Assembly: GCA_021413735.1 (NCBI GenBank)
Contig: JAIOPV010000095.1
Span: 32,715-96,714, forward strand
DNA: 64,000 nt
From: Planctomycetota bacterium
Lineage (GTDB): Bacteria > Planctomycetota > Planctomycetia > Gemmatales > Gemmataceae
Reading direction: 5' to 3'
The translations under genes were made by a program, and so were the position numbers. Under the pieces are notes generated by a model. It did no database searches. It saw only the letters and a list, made by a program, of their open reading frames with translations, and was not told where the DNA came from. Shown here one piece after another: positions 36,242-45,018 of the stretch (its first letter is position 1; every line of letters begins with the position of its first letter).

Positions 36242-37825
36242 CTACATGCCCAAGAGGCGAGACACAAGCAGATTCAAACCACCTCGCTCCTTCTTCGGGG
36301 CACGTCCGGCGGGTGTCAGAGTCCTCACAGGGCGAAACCCGCTGTAGCTGTCGTGGTCCGACTGATGGCCACTATCGTTGCGGCTCGCGGACCGCAAGAA
36401 CAGATCCTCGATAACTCGCGGCACATCGGACGTGTTCGCCGTGCCGAGACTTCGCACCAGTGCCTCGGCGCGTGTCTCGCGTTGTCTCTGCTTCGCGACG
36501 TCATCTGCCGCCTTGAGGTCCGCCGCTCGCTTCACTTCGGCGGCAACCCCGTCCGCCGCTCGTTGCTGCTCGGCTCCAATTCGATCCAGAACCTTTTGGT
36601 TCTGAACTTCGTTCGCAGCAATCCCCGCACCGCTCAACACAAGCAGAGTTGCCGCGAGTGCCGTTGCCCGACCCGGATTGCGCTTCGTCCATTTCCAACT
36701 CCGCTCCAGGTTGCTCACAGGACGAGCCGCGATGGGCCGACCATCCAGATACGCCCGCAGATCCGAGGCGAGTTCCGGAACGGTGCTGTATCGCGCCTTG
36801 GGGTCTTTCTCCATGCACTTCAGACAAATCGTTTCCAGGTCGCGGGGAATGGACGGCACCACCGTCCGGGGTCGAGCTGGCTCCCGCGTGAGGACTTGCT
36901 GAATTGTCTCCATCACCGAATCGCCTCTGAATGGTGCCCGACCACTCATGAGTTCGTACAGGATGACGCCGAGCGCGTAGACATCCGTGGGCGTGCCGAC
37001 TTCTTTGGTTCGCCCCGCCGCTTGCTCTGGACTCATGTAACTCGGCGTGCCCATGATCGCGCCGCTGTCGGTCATGTCCGATGAGCCGACTTTCGCAAGC
37101 CCGAAGTCGGTGACCTTCGGCTCGCCGTGTGGGTCGAGCAGAACGTTCGCGGGTTTCAGATCGCGGTGAACAATCCCCTTGGCGTGAGCAGCCGCGATTC
37201 CGTCGGCCAATTTCCCCACCATCATCGCCGCATTACGCGGAGTGAACCGAGCCTCCAGGTGGAGTTTCCCGGCGAGGGTGCCACCATCAACGAACTCCAT
37301 CGCGAAGAATGGTTGCCCGTCGTGCTGACCGAACTCGAACACCTGCACGGCGTGCGGGTGTTGAATTTGGGCGACCACTTCAGCTTCGATCAGAAAGCGG
37401 ACGTGCGCGATCGTGTCGGCGTACTGCCCTCCAAGCAGCATCTTGATCGCGGTCGGCCGATTCAGTTTGATGTGCCGAGCCTTGTAGACGACACCCATTC
37501 CACCGCGACCCAGCTCCCCAATGACCTCGTAATTCGGAATCGTGGGGAGCGGGCGTGGGGCTGTGAGTGTGTGCGAAAGTTCCGCTGCTCGACCGGCCTC
37601 CCTCGGGGACTGAGCGATTGTCACGGCTGGCCAATCCGGACCCAGCTCGACAGGGAACTCCGCGATCGGTGGCGGTTCGACACGCGGGTTCACTTCCGAG
37701 TCGGTATCGACACGAGTGCGCTGTGTGTCAACAACGGTCGCCGGCTGCGGTTTGGGGTTCGTGTTGGCCCAGGTTTCGCTGGACTTGGGAACCTTCGGAT
37801 CGTGCGGGGACATGGGCTGATCCAT
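36242..37825 (-). CDS. Ser/Thr protein kinase (Hanks type) with short C-terminal region
   Basis: About 527 residues from ATG 37825. After a disordered N-terminus, the kinase domain spans about 97-365: GELGRGGMGVVY (P-loop), AIKML (VAIK-like Lys), HRDLKPANVLLD (catalytic loop), DFGLAK (metal loop), GTPSYMSPEQAAG and DVYALGVILYELMSG. A transmembrane helix follows (ALAATLLVLSGAGIA, about 386-402), then a short coiled coil. Family relatives in Gemmataceae carry a long extracytoplasmic domain after the conserved LVRSLGTANTSDVPRVIEDL, but here only 50 unrelated, Arg/Ser-rich residues follow. Seen: normal kinase core. Inferred: truncation of the sensor part. Confidence 0.92.
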   Translation of the reverse strand: MDQPMSPHDPKVPKSSETWANTNPKPQPATVVDTQRTRVDTDSEVNPRVEPPPIAEFPVELGPDWPAVTIAQSPREAGRAAELSHTLTAPRPLPTIPNYEVIGELGRGGMGVVYKARHIKLNRPTAIKMLLGGQYADTIAHVRFLIEAEVVAQIQHPHAVQVFEFGQHDGQPFFAMEFVDGGTLAGKLHLEARFTPRNAAMMVGKLADGIAAAHAKGIVHRDLKPANVLLDPHGEPKVTDFGLAKVGSSDMTDSGAIMGTPSYMSPEQAAGRTKEVGTPTDVYALGVILYELMSGRAPFRGDSVMETIQQVLTREPARPRTVVPSIPRDLETICLKCMEKDPKARYSTVPELASDLRAYLDGRPIAARPVSNLERSWKWTKRNPGRATALAATLLVLSGAGIAANEVQNQKVLDRIGAEQQRAADGVAAEVKRAADLKAADDVAKQRQRETRAEALVRSLGTANTSDVPRVIEDLFLRSASRNDSGHQSDHDSYSGFRPVRTLTPAGRAPKKERGGLNLLVSRLLGM

Positions 37826-37969
37826 CTGCGTCGAGCGGGTTCGCGTGCCGCAATGATACCCGAATAACGAGAACCGAACCATTCAGTGCGGAGCCGGTTG
37901 GTGTGAGATGTAGAATCACTGTTTGGCAATGCTTCCTGTGAAGTTGAATCGGCCGGTGGAAAGGACGAA

Positions 37970-38158
37970 ATGATGATGGTGACGAGTTTGTGCGAACAGT
38001 GCCGACTGATGAGGGAAGTCGTCACACCCAAGGGATCGCGTTTCTTGCTCTGCCAGTTGTCGATCACCAACCCCGCGTACCCCAAATATCCGCCCCAGCC
38101 AGTTGTTCGTTGCGAAGGGCATCATGCCAAGCCATCGACGGCAGAAGAGAAGCAATAA
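37970..38158 (+). CDS. Small conserved cysteine protein
   Basis: A 62-residue protein from ATG 37970 (ATG-ATG-ATG start region, AAGGAC about 5 bases upstream). It contains CEQCRLMREVVTPKGSRFLLC, with a CxxC pair and later Cys, and ends PQPVVRCEGHH. Compact proteins with C-x-C-R-(F/L)...GSRFLLC...YPPQPVVRC occur in many planctomycete genomes from memory; function unknown. The four or five cysteines suggest a zinc knuckle. The pair CEQC, FLLC and RC is intact here. Confidence 0.8.
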   Translation: MMMVTSLCEQCRLMREVVTPKGSRFLLCQLSITNPAYPKYPPQPVVRCEGHHAKPSTAEEKQ

Positions 38159-38235
38159 CGACGCATCCAACGCATGTGGTGGCGAGGGCTTTTGCCGACC
38201 TTCCAGATACACTGTGAACTGGAGGGCGTGCAGTT

Positions 38236-39177
38236 ATGGGTGACCTGACGGGCAAGCGAATCCTCGTGACGGGCGGGTCCGGTTTCCTCGGACGGCACCT
38301 CTGCAACCGCCTCGCCGAGCGAACACCAGCAGCGATCGTCACGCACCGTCGGGCGGAGTACGACCTGACCGAACAGGCAGCGGTGCGAGCACTTCTCAAC
38401 GACAGTCGGCCTGAGGTCATCATTCACCTGGCTGCGGTGTGCGGTGGCATCGGTGCGAACCGCGAAAACCCTGGACTGTACTACTACGAAAACGCGATCA
38501 TGGGCATCATGCTCATGGAAGAGGCTCGTCGGCGTGGAGTCGAGAAGTTCGTTGGCGTCGGCACCATCTGCTCGTATCCGAAGTTCACTCCCGTTCCGTT
38601 TCGAGAAACCGCGTTGTGGGACGGCTACCCGGAAGAAACCAACGCTCCCTACGGCATCGCCAAGAAAACGCTGCTCGTCCAGGCACAAGCCTATCGCCAG
38701 CAGTATGGGTTCAACGCCATCACACTCCTCCCCGCGAACCTCTACGGTCCTGGTGATAACTTCGACCCGGCCACGAGCCATGTGATCCCGGCCCTAATCC
38801 TCAAGGTGCTCGACGCCCGAAACCACGACCGCCCATTCGTCGATGTCTGGGGAACTGGATCGGCGTCACGTGAGTTCCTGTTTGTTCGCGATGCGGCCGA
38901 GGGGATCGTTCTTGCAGCGGACAAGTACAGCGACCCGGACCCGGTGAACCTGGGCAGCGGACAGGAGATTACCATTGCGGCGCTCGCCGACCTCATCTGT
39001 CGGTTGTGTGGCTATCGAGGTACGATCCGATGGGATACCGCGATGCCAGACGGACAACCTCGGCGATGCGTGGACACGACCCAGGCACGCGAACGATTCG
39101 AATTCGTTGCACAAACGACTCTGGTCGATGGACTGCGAGAGATGATCGACTGGTATGAACGGGTTGGGAGCAACTGA
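38236..39177 (+). CDS. fcl: GDP-L-fucose synthase-like NAD(P)-dependent epimerase/reductase
   Basis: A 313-residue extended SDR. Nucleotide-binding motif VTGGSGFLGRHLC near 12-24, active-site SYPK region (GTICSYPK near 115), catalytic YxxxK in APYGIAKK near 138, and NLYGPGDNFDP characteristic of GDP-fucose synthase (WcaG/Fcl). The C-terminal SREFLFVRDAAEG and NLGSGQEITI also match. It converts GDP-4-keto-6-deoxy-mannose to GDP-L-fucose for surface glycans. Immediately followed by a GT8-like gene. No gmd gene in the window. Confidence 0.93.
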   Translation: MGDLTGKRILVTGGSGFLGRHLCNRLAERTPAAIVTHRRAEYDLTEQAAVRALLNDSRPEVIIHLAAVCGGIGANRENPGLYYYENAIMGIMLMEEARRRGVEKFVGVGTICSYPKFTPVPFRETALWDGYPEETNAPYGIAKKTLLVQAQAYRQQYGFNAITLLPANLYGPGDNFDPATSHVIPALILKVLDARNHDRPFVDVWGTGSASREFLFVRDAAEGIVLAADKYSDPDPVNLGSGQEITIAALADLICRLCGYRGTIRWDTAMPDGQPRRCVDTTQARERFEFVAQTTLVDGLREMIDWYERVGSN

Positions 39178-39195
39178 CGACGGGACGTGGAGGTT

Positions 39196-40014
39196 ATGGA
39201 TACGCGGCTCAAAGTCGTGACGATCATGAACTACCCACCGGAGTCGCGACTCCAGCGGATGTGCTATGCCTTCGTTGATTCGGTCATCGCTCACGGAACG
39301 CAGAGCCTAACAGTTCTCTATGAGGAGCACCCGCCGGTCATCTCCTCGGAACACAGGCGGGCCATCGACCTTGAGGTTGTGAAGTGTCGATCTCACGACA
39401 TCGGGCATCCGCACTTCAACTTGCGGTTTAAGCTCGCGAATCTGGCATCTCTGGACTTCCCCTTCCTGTACCTGGATGCCGACACGGTCGTCATTGATGA
39501 CTTAAACTACCTCTGGTCCCGGCGACATGCGAAACCGTGGGTTGGGATCGACCATCAGTGGATCCCATCCGACCCAAGAACCCATCGCCCGCCGTTCCTC
39601 AATTCCGGTGTTCAACTCGTTTCTGATCCAGCGTTCTACGACCTCGACGCAATCCTCGCTGTGCAGAACTCCGTCGCTCCGTTGAGTCGGGCCGCGGAGT
39701 TCACCAAGGATCAGATGTTCGCTTGCCCCGGTGCCGACCAAGCAGTGCTATTCCGCTACTTCCGTGGGATCGACTACGATTATCGTCACCTGGAAATCGG
39801 CCCAGCGTGGAACAGTTTCGCTGGAGTGACACACGTGAAACGCGAGGGGGATCAGTGGCTTGCAAGAACGCACGGATTGGACGCAGACCACGACGTGAGC
39901 CTCATTCACTACTGGTCGCAATTCAAGCCGTGGGTTGTCGGCTGCCCGATCTATGCCTCGTATGCTGAACGCGAAGACCCCAACCCATTCAATTCCGAAC
40001 CCTGCGGACTTTGA
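39196..40014 (+). CDS. GT8-like GT-A glycosyltransferase
   Basis: A 272-residue protein. The DxD motif is in FLYLDADTVVIDDL near residue 94, preceded by a glycogenin-like start (VVTIMNYPPE), and the later FNSGVQLVSD, KDQMFACPGADQAVLFRYF and IHYWSQFKPWVVG blocks match the pattern of GT8 enzymes that add sugars to surface glycans. ATG 39196 has GGAGG just upstream; GTG 39187 is an alternative. It follows the GDP-fucose synthase-like gene with an 18-base gap, so a fucose or related sugar transfer is plausible but not shown. Confidence 0.82.
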   Translation: MDTRLKVVTIMNYPPESRLQRMCYAFVDSVIAHGTQSLTVLYEEHPPVISSEHRRAIDLEVVKCRSHDIGHPHFNLRFKLANLASLDFPFLYLDADTVVIDDLNYLWSRRHAKPWVGIDHQWIPSDPRTHRPPFLNSGVQLVSDPAFYDLDAILAVQNSVAPLSRAAEFTKDQMFACPGADQAVLFRYFRGIDYDYRHLEIGPAWNSFAGVTHVKREGDQWLARTHGLDADHDVSLIHYWSQFKPWVVGCPIYASYAEREDPNPFNSEPCGL

Positions 40015-40059
40015 GTTTGTCCATTGAGAGCAACCACAATCCAGGACGGAGAAGAACCC

Positions 40060-40707
40060 ATGATGAAATCCCGAGTGATGACGCTGGTGATCCTGGGACT
40101 GATAATCGGCAGCGGTTGCCAACCTGCGGAGACGCATCAGCCGACCGAACCCCAAAATGGCACCGATGTTGTCATTGAAACGGTTGGAGTTTCAGGGAGT
40201 GAGGCACGATTCCCTGTCTCAATTGAAAGCACCATAGGTCCGAAAAAAGACAGGCTTGTTCTCACCGGGACCGCTCTTCGCGAGAGATTCTTGGTGAACG
40301 TGTATACGATCGGAAGTTATCTCCAAGACGGGGTGACTGTAACTTCAGCCGATGAACTGGTGAATCAGGATTGTTGCAAGCAATTGCACCTCAAGATGGA
40401 AACCAGCATCACCGGGAAGCAAATGGCGGATGCACTCACCGTCGCTGTGCGAAAGAGCCATCCCGCCCCGGAATTCGATGCAGAACTCGCTGCTCTCTCG
40501 GAGCAGTTACAGACTTGCGACATTGCCAAGGGAGCCCACATCTGGCTAACAAACGTGCCCGGCGCGGGGCTGTTAGTAAATGTTGCTGGCAAGCTCGATA
40601 TCAAGATTAATAGCCCAGCTTTTTCGAAGGCGATATGGGGCGTATATCTCGGAAAAAATGGTTTGGGTGAATCTATCAAGAAGGGTCTCGTGTCCCGTAT
40701 TAAGTAA
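40060..40707 (+). CDS. Chalcone isomerase-like lipoprotein
   Basis: A 215-residue protein from ATG 40060 with a GGAGAAG ribosome binding site. Signal peptide with lipobox IIGSGC. The mature domain (about 55-215) shows the Chalcone_3 pattern: LVLTGTALRERFLVNVYTIGSYL, MADALTVAVRKS, and AIWGVYLGKNGLGESIKKGLV. Bacterial members are exported proteins of uncertain function. Base composition here is visibly lower in GC than the neighbours, with AT-rich stretches such as GGAAAAAATGG, suggesting transfer. It ends 22 bases before the TrhO-RluA fusion gene. Confidence 0.85.
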   Translation: MMKSRVMTLVILGLIIGSGCQPAETHQPTEPQNGTDVVIETVGVSGSEARFPVSIESTIGPKKDRLVLTGTALRERFLVNVYTIGSYLQDGVTVTSADELVNQDCCKQLHLKMETSITGKQMADALTVAVRKSHPAPEFDAELAALSEQLQTCDIAKGAHIWLTNVPGAGLLVNVAGKLDIKINSPAFSKAIWGVYLGKNGLGESIKKGLVSRIK

Positions 40708-40729
40708 CTTGCTCTCCCGGAGTGTGGCG

Positions 40730-42514
40730 GTGCCAGCAGTCATTAACATCTCGGCATATCGGTTTGCACCATTAGATAATCTGAAAGTGCTTCGGGAACG
40801 CCTCACCACGGTTTGCCGCGAGTGGGGTCTACGTGGCACCATCCTCCTCAGCACTGAAGGCATCAACCTGTTTGTCGCCGGCACTACAGCAGAGATTGAC
40901 CAGTTGCTCACGCTGTTGCGGGCCGTGCCGGGTCTGGAAACACTGGAGCCGAAAGTCAGCGAGAGCCGCGAACAACCGTTCACGCGGATGCTCGTGAAGA
41001 TCAAGAAAGAGATCATCGCGTTCGGTGTCGCCGGAATCGACCCAGCCCGTGCCCCAGCACCGCGGCTTAGTGCCCGCGAACTCAAGCTCTGGCTCGATGA
41101 AGGTCGGCCGGTCACGCTACTCGACACGCGGAACGATTTCGAAGTGACCCTCGGGACTTTTCGCGATGCTGTGCCAATCGGCATCCAGCACTTTCGCGAA
41201 TTCCCCGCTGCCGCGGTCAAGTTGAATCCCGCCGAACAACCGCATCCGATCGTGACGTTCTGCACCGGCGGCATTCGGTGTGAAAAAGCCGCTCCCTTCC
41301 TGATTCAGCAGGGATTCGAACAGGTTTTTCAGCTCGACGGCGGCATCCTGAAGTATTTCGAGGAGTGCGGTAACGCACATTTCCAGGGGGAGTGTTTCGT
41401 CTTCGACAAACGGGTTGGCCTTGCCGCGGACCTCGACGAGTCCGGCCACGGGCTGTGCTTTGTCTGTCAAAGTCTGCTGACCCCCGAGGAACTGGCGGAC
41501 CCGCTGACCGTTGAAGGTGTGTCGTGTCCAAGGTGCTATCAGTCGCCTGAGCAACAACAGGCCAAAGCTTTGGCCGAACATCGCGACAAACTGTCGCGCG
41601 TCACGTCGCCGCTGCCGGGGAAGCTGGCACAGGACAATTTTCGCCCGCTGAAAATTGCCGCACGGCACGATGGCTTCACGCTGCTCGACTTCGTTTGCGA
41701 TGTCTTCGGCCACATTCCGCGGGAGACCTGGCTGGCCTCGTTTGCTGCGGGGGATATCGTCGATGCTCAGCGTTCCCCCGTGGCCACGTCGCACATCGTG
41801 AGACCCGGCGAATGCTATTTCACTCGCGAACGCCTTCAGAGCGAACCCGACGTGAACGCCCAGATTGAAATCCTCCATGAAGACACGGCGCTGATCGTGC
41901 TGAACAAGCCAGCACCGCTGCCGATGCATCCGAGCGGCCGGTTCCACCGCAATACGCTGCAGTGGATTCTCCACGAAGTGTACGCCCCGCAGAAGCCTCG
42001 GCCGGCTCACCGTCTCGACGCAAACACGTCGGGCATCGCCGTCTTCACTCGCACCGCGACGTTCGCGAGAGTCTTGCAACCGCAGTTCGAACGCGGCGAA
42101 GTCCAGAAGCGATACCTCGCACGAGTGATTGGTCATCCACCCGAGGATGTCTTCCACTGTGAGGCGGCAATTGCGACGACCGCTGGGCACTGCGGAGCGC
42201 GGATCGTGGACGAAGACGCTGGTCTCCCCGCACGCACGGAGTTTGAAGTCATCTCACGACTGCCCGACGGCACAGCCCTCTTGAGCGTGACACCTCGAAC
42301 GGGGCGCACGAATCAAATTCGTGTCCATCTCTGGCATCTCAGTTGGCCGATTGTGGGTGATGCGATGTATCGAGCGAATCATGAGCTCGGTGAAGTTCAA
42401 ACGCACTCGGTGGATGACGCTCCGCTCAACCTTCATGCCTGGCAGTTGACGTTCTCACATCCGCAGCACGGGAGACCAATCACGTTCGAAGCCCCAAAGC
42501 CCGCGTGGGGATAG
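40730..42514 (+). CDS. Fused tRNA U34 hydroxylase (TrhO/YceA rhodanese) and RluA-type pseudouridine synthase
   Basis: A 594-residue protein from GTG 40730, with GGAG 7 bases upstream. Residues 1-270 are TrhO-like: NISAYRFAPLDNLKVLRERL, GTILLSTEGINLFVAG, and the rhodanese loop FCTGGIRCEKA with catalytic Cys178. Four cysteines in CFVC (243-246) and CPRC (266-269) form a zinc site as in long YceA proteins. Residues about 300-594 are RluA-like with an S4-like lead, LNKPAPLPMHPSG, HRLDANTSGIAVF (catalytic Asp430) and RTGRTNQIRVH. Prediction: one chain hydroxylates tRNA U34 and isomerises a uridine in rRNA or tRNA. No stop or frameshift lies between the halves. The preceding gene is 22 bases away. 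Confidence 0.92.
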   Translation: MPAVINISAYRFAPLDNLKVLRERLTTVCREWGLRGTILLSTEGINLFVAGTTAEIDQLLTLLRAVPGLETLEPKVSESREQPFTRMLVKIKKEIIAFGVAGIDPARAPAPRLSARELKLWLDEGRPVTLLDTRNDFEVTLGTFRDAVPIGIQHFREFPAAAVKLNPAEQPHPIVTFCTGGIRCEKAAPFLIQQGFEQVFQLDGGILKYFEECGNAHFQGECFVFDKRVGLAADLDESGHGLCFVCQSLLTPEELADPLTVEGVSCPRCYQSPEQQQAKALAEHRDKLSRVTSPLPGKLAQDNFRPLKIAARHDGFTLLDFVCDVFGHIPRETWLASFAAGDIVDAQRSPVATSHIVRPGECYFTRERLQSEPDVNAQIEILHEDTALIVLNKPAPLPMHPSGRFHRNTLQWILHEVYAPQKPRPAHRLDANTSGIAVFTRTATFARVLQPQFERGEVQKRYLARVIGHPPEDVFHCEAAIATTAGHCGARIVDEDAGLPARTEFEVISRLPDGTALLSVTPRTGRTNQIRVHLWHLSWPIVGDAMYRANHELGEVQTHSVDDAPLNLHAWQLTFSHPQHGRPITFEAPKPAWG

Positions 42515-42581
42515 GACTGTCCAAACGCATGAACTCTCCTCCAAGAACAAGGAGTTCGAGAGCACTGCCGCAATGGCGACA

Positions 42582-43328
42582 TCAGGGGCCCACTGCGAGA
42601 AGTGGAAGTTGGACTTTCACGCACTCGGCAGTTGTATCGGGCGAAGCATCTTGGTAGGTGAACACAGCACTCGCGGGTCCGACTTCGATGACGGAAAAGC
42701 TCACTGTGCGTGCCGTCGCACGGGTCATGTTCACACTGATATGTTCCCGGCCTGGCCAGCGATGTCGGTGGAAGGCGTCCTGCGAGGCTTCCCAGCTTTC
42801 GGGCAACCCAGCGAACAGTTCTTCAAACAGTTCTCCTCGCACTCCTTCAACGACATGATCGCCGAGACCCGAAGACGTGAACATCTGTGGCGAAACCACA
42901 GGTCTGGACGTTCCCATCGGCTCGCGACCATCCCATCGCACGTCCGCGGCGACTCCGTTGCCAATCAAGATCAGACGGAACGGCGCGAAGTCGCGGTAAT
43001 CGAGAAGATGTTCCGCCGCTACCAGCGCTGCTGCTGGGGAGTCCGTGGTGAGGAAGGCGGGGATGATTTCCCCTCGTGATCGTGGTGGTTTCGGTGCGGC
43101 TCGATCACGGTCGGCCAGGTTTACGTTCAGGAGAGCGAGAGACAACCCCGCATCATTGACCGCGAGCCAGGTTCCACCCGAAACCGGGTCGATCGGCATT
43201 ATTGCGCAGTGTGTCCCAAAGTGCCTCACTTGTGGTGGTAGCCCCTTCGCTCGCGTTGGCGATTCGTCGCGATTGAATGCGAGCCGGTAGTGAGAATTGG
43301 CACCAGGAATGACGGTCAGCGTACACAT
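42582..43328 (-). CDS. NRDE family protein (TANGO2-like)
   Basis: A 248-residue protein from ATG 43328. The N-terminus is MCTLTVIPGANSHYRLAFNRDESPTR: Cys2 is the predicted Ntn-type nucleophile, and NRDE (Asn-Arg-Asp-Glu) gives the family its name. Later motifs GGTWLAVNDAGLSLALLN and PPRSRGEIIP fit. Human TANGO2 belongs to the family; bacterial roles are not settled (haem or lipid homeostasis has been suggested). It is convergent with the fusion gene and divergent from the DUF1501 gene. Longer frames up to 43361 are less likely because Cys must follow the start Met. Confidence 0.92.
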   Translation of the reverse strand: MCTLTVIPGANSHYRLAFNRDESPTRAKGLPPQVRHFGTHCAIMPIDPVSGGTWLAVNDAGLSLALLNVNLADRDRAAPKPPRSRGEIIPAFLTTDSPAAALVAAEHLLDYRDFAPFRLILIGNGVAADVRWDGREPMGTSRPVVSPQMFTSSGLGDHVVEGVRGELFEELFAGLPESWEASQDAFHRHRWPGREHISVNMTRATARTVSFSVIEVGPASAVFTYQDASPDTTAECVKVQLPLLAVGP

Positions 43329-43532
43329 GGCCAGTTCCGTTTCTGCGTGTTGATGGATCACGCTCAGTGCATTGTGGAGATCGTCTGGCTCACGACAAAG
43401 GCGAGTTTCCGCTCGGGACTGATATCATTCACACCCTGCAACACGCATGGTTGTCAGTATGACTTCAGGGGCGAGTTGCGGTTCGTATCACTTGCGGGTA
43501 AAGTTGGGGAACACACCGCCGGGGCTGAACGC

Positions 43533-44957
43533 ATGCCACACGCACATTCGCACGCTTTCGATTTTCTCAACGCCCGTGACCGCGAAGGGCTAACGCTCTC
43601 TCGCCGAAACGTCCTGAAAGCGGGACTGGCAGGCTTCGGCGGGCTGACGCTTCCCAGATTGCTCGCGGCCCGAGACAGCGGTAACGCGAAGCAACCGAAG
43701 AGTGCCATCCTCCTTTGGATGGCTGGCGGGCCAAGTCAGATTGATACGCTCGACCCGAAGCCCGATCGCCCCCCCGAGAATCGCGGTCCGTTCGGCGTCA
43801 CCAAGACCAAACTTCCCGGCGTCATCGTTTGCGAACATTTGCCGAAACTCGCCACGATGCTCGACCGCTTCACCGTCATTCGGTCGGTCAATTGTCGGCA
43901 CAGCAATCACGAACCGAACACCGTGATGCAGACGGCAAATCTTCTCGCCGAACCGCGTGAGAACCCAGAAGCTCGGAGCTACCCCGCGATTGGTTCGCTC
44001 GTGGCGAAGTTGCACGGCCCGAACCACCCAGCAACTCCGCCGTATGTCGCCTTCATGCGGTCACGCTCACATCTCGCGTTTGGTGGTTATCTCGGAAAGA
44101 GCTACGACCCGTTCCTCGCAAACGAAGCTGCACGGTTGCCCGTGTATGACCTCATCGGCAACGACACGGGGCAACTTTCCGGCGGGAAGATGTTCGAGTT
44201 GCCGGCCGATGTGCCCTCCGACCGAATGGGCAATCGGCAATCGCTGCTCCGAAACTTCGATCGACTGCGTACCGACATCGACGGCTCGGGCTCGATGGCC
44301 GCGCTCGACAAGTATGGGCAGCAGGCCGTCGGAATGCTCACTGGTGGACGAGTTCGCGATGCACTCGATCTCGCGAAGGAGCCGATGGCGACGCGTGAGA
44401 AGTATGGGAAGCACCTTTGGTTTCAGCAGGCGCTTCTGGCTCGTCGATTGATCGAAGCGGGAACGGCTTTCGTCACACTCGATCTGAGTTATCACACCGC
44501 GTCAGGCACCTGGGACACGCATGGCGATAACATCCCTCCATACGGCGGCATCCGCAAAGGGCTGACGCCGCTGTTGCCGTTGTTCGATCATCTCATCACA
44601 ACTCTTGTGGCTGATCTCGACCAACGTGGGTTGCTGGAACAGACGCTCGTGATCGCAATGGGTGAGTTCGGTCGCACGCCGCAACTCGGGACGCAGGGCA
44701 GCACCGACGGACGGAACCACTGGCCGTATGTGATGTCGATGCTGCTGGCGGGCGGTGGGTTGCGACACGCTCAAGTGATCGGCAGCAGCGAGAAGGACGG
44801 CGGCCAGATTCAGGAACGGCCCGTGACACCAGGTGACCTCGCGGCAACGATCTATCGGCATTTCGGCGTGCCGCTCGACTCGATCTACAAGGACGCCACG
44901 AACCGCACGTTGAACCTGCTCCCTCACGGCGGCGACCCGATCCGCGAGTTGTTCTGA
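43533..44957 (+). CDS. DUF1501 secreted sulfatase-fold protein, second copy
   Basis: A 474-residue protein from ATG 43533. Twin-arginine signal LSRRNVLKAGLAGFGGLTLP at about 24-44. Motifs: LLWMAGGPSQIDTLDPKPD near 65, HSNHEPNTVMQT, LVIAMGEFGRTPQLG near 370. It is similar in domain layout to the DUF1501 protein at 14370 but has no DUF1549/DUF1553 partner next to it; neighbours are an NRDE gene (divergent) and a Gfo/Idh/MocA oxidoreductase (convergent). A much longer frame from 43290 exists, but the Tat signal would then lie internally. Confidence 0.92.
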   Translation: MPHAHSHAFDFLNARDREGLTLSRRNVLKAGLAGFGGLTLPRLLAARDSGNAKQPKSAILLWMAGGPSQIDTLDPKPDRPPENRGPFGVTKTKLPGVIVCEHLPKLATMLDRFTVIRSVNCRHSNHEPNTVMQTANLLAEPRENPEARSYPAIGSLVAKLHGPNHPATPPYVAFMRSRSHLAFGGYLGKSYDPFLANEAARLPVYDLIGNDTGQLSGGKMFELPADVPSDRMGNRQSLLRNFDRLRTDIDGSGSMAALDKYGQQAVGMLTGGRVRDALDLAKEPMATREKYGKHLWFQQALLARRLIEAGTAFVTLDLSYHTASGTWDTHGDNIPPYGGIRKGLTPLLPLFDHLITTLVADLDQRGLLEQTLVIAMGEFGRTPQLGTQGSTDGRNHWPYVMSMLLAGGGLRHAQVIGSSEKDGGQIQERPVTPGDLAATIYRHFGVPLDSIYKDATNRTLNLLPHGGDPIRELF

Positions 44958-44973
44958 GCGGCTGGAGTGAAAC

Positions 44974-45000
44974 CTGCCCGCGTTACAAGCAAGCGGGCAG
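44974..45000. terminator. Hairpin between convergent genes
   Basis: CTGCCCGC (44974-44981) pairs with GCGGGCAG (44993-45000) around an 11-base loop. It lies between the stops of the convergent DUF1501 and oxidoreductase genes. Only short T-rich tails exist, so this is a probable but not certain terminator. Confidence 0.6.
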
Positions 45001-45018
45001 TCCTTCCAACTCCCGCAC

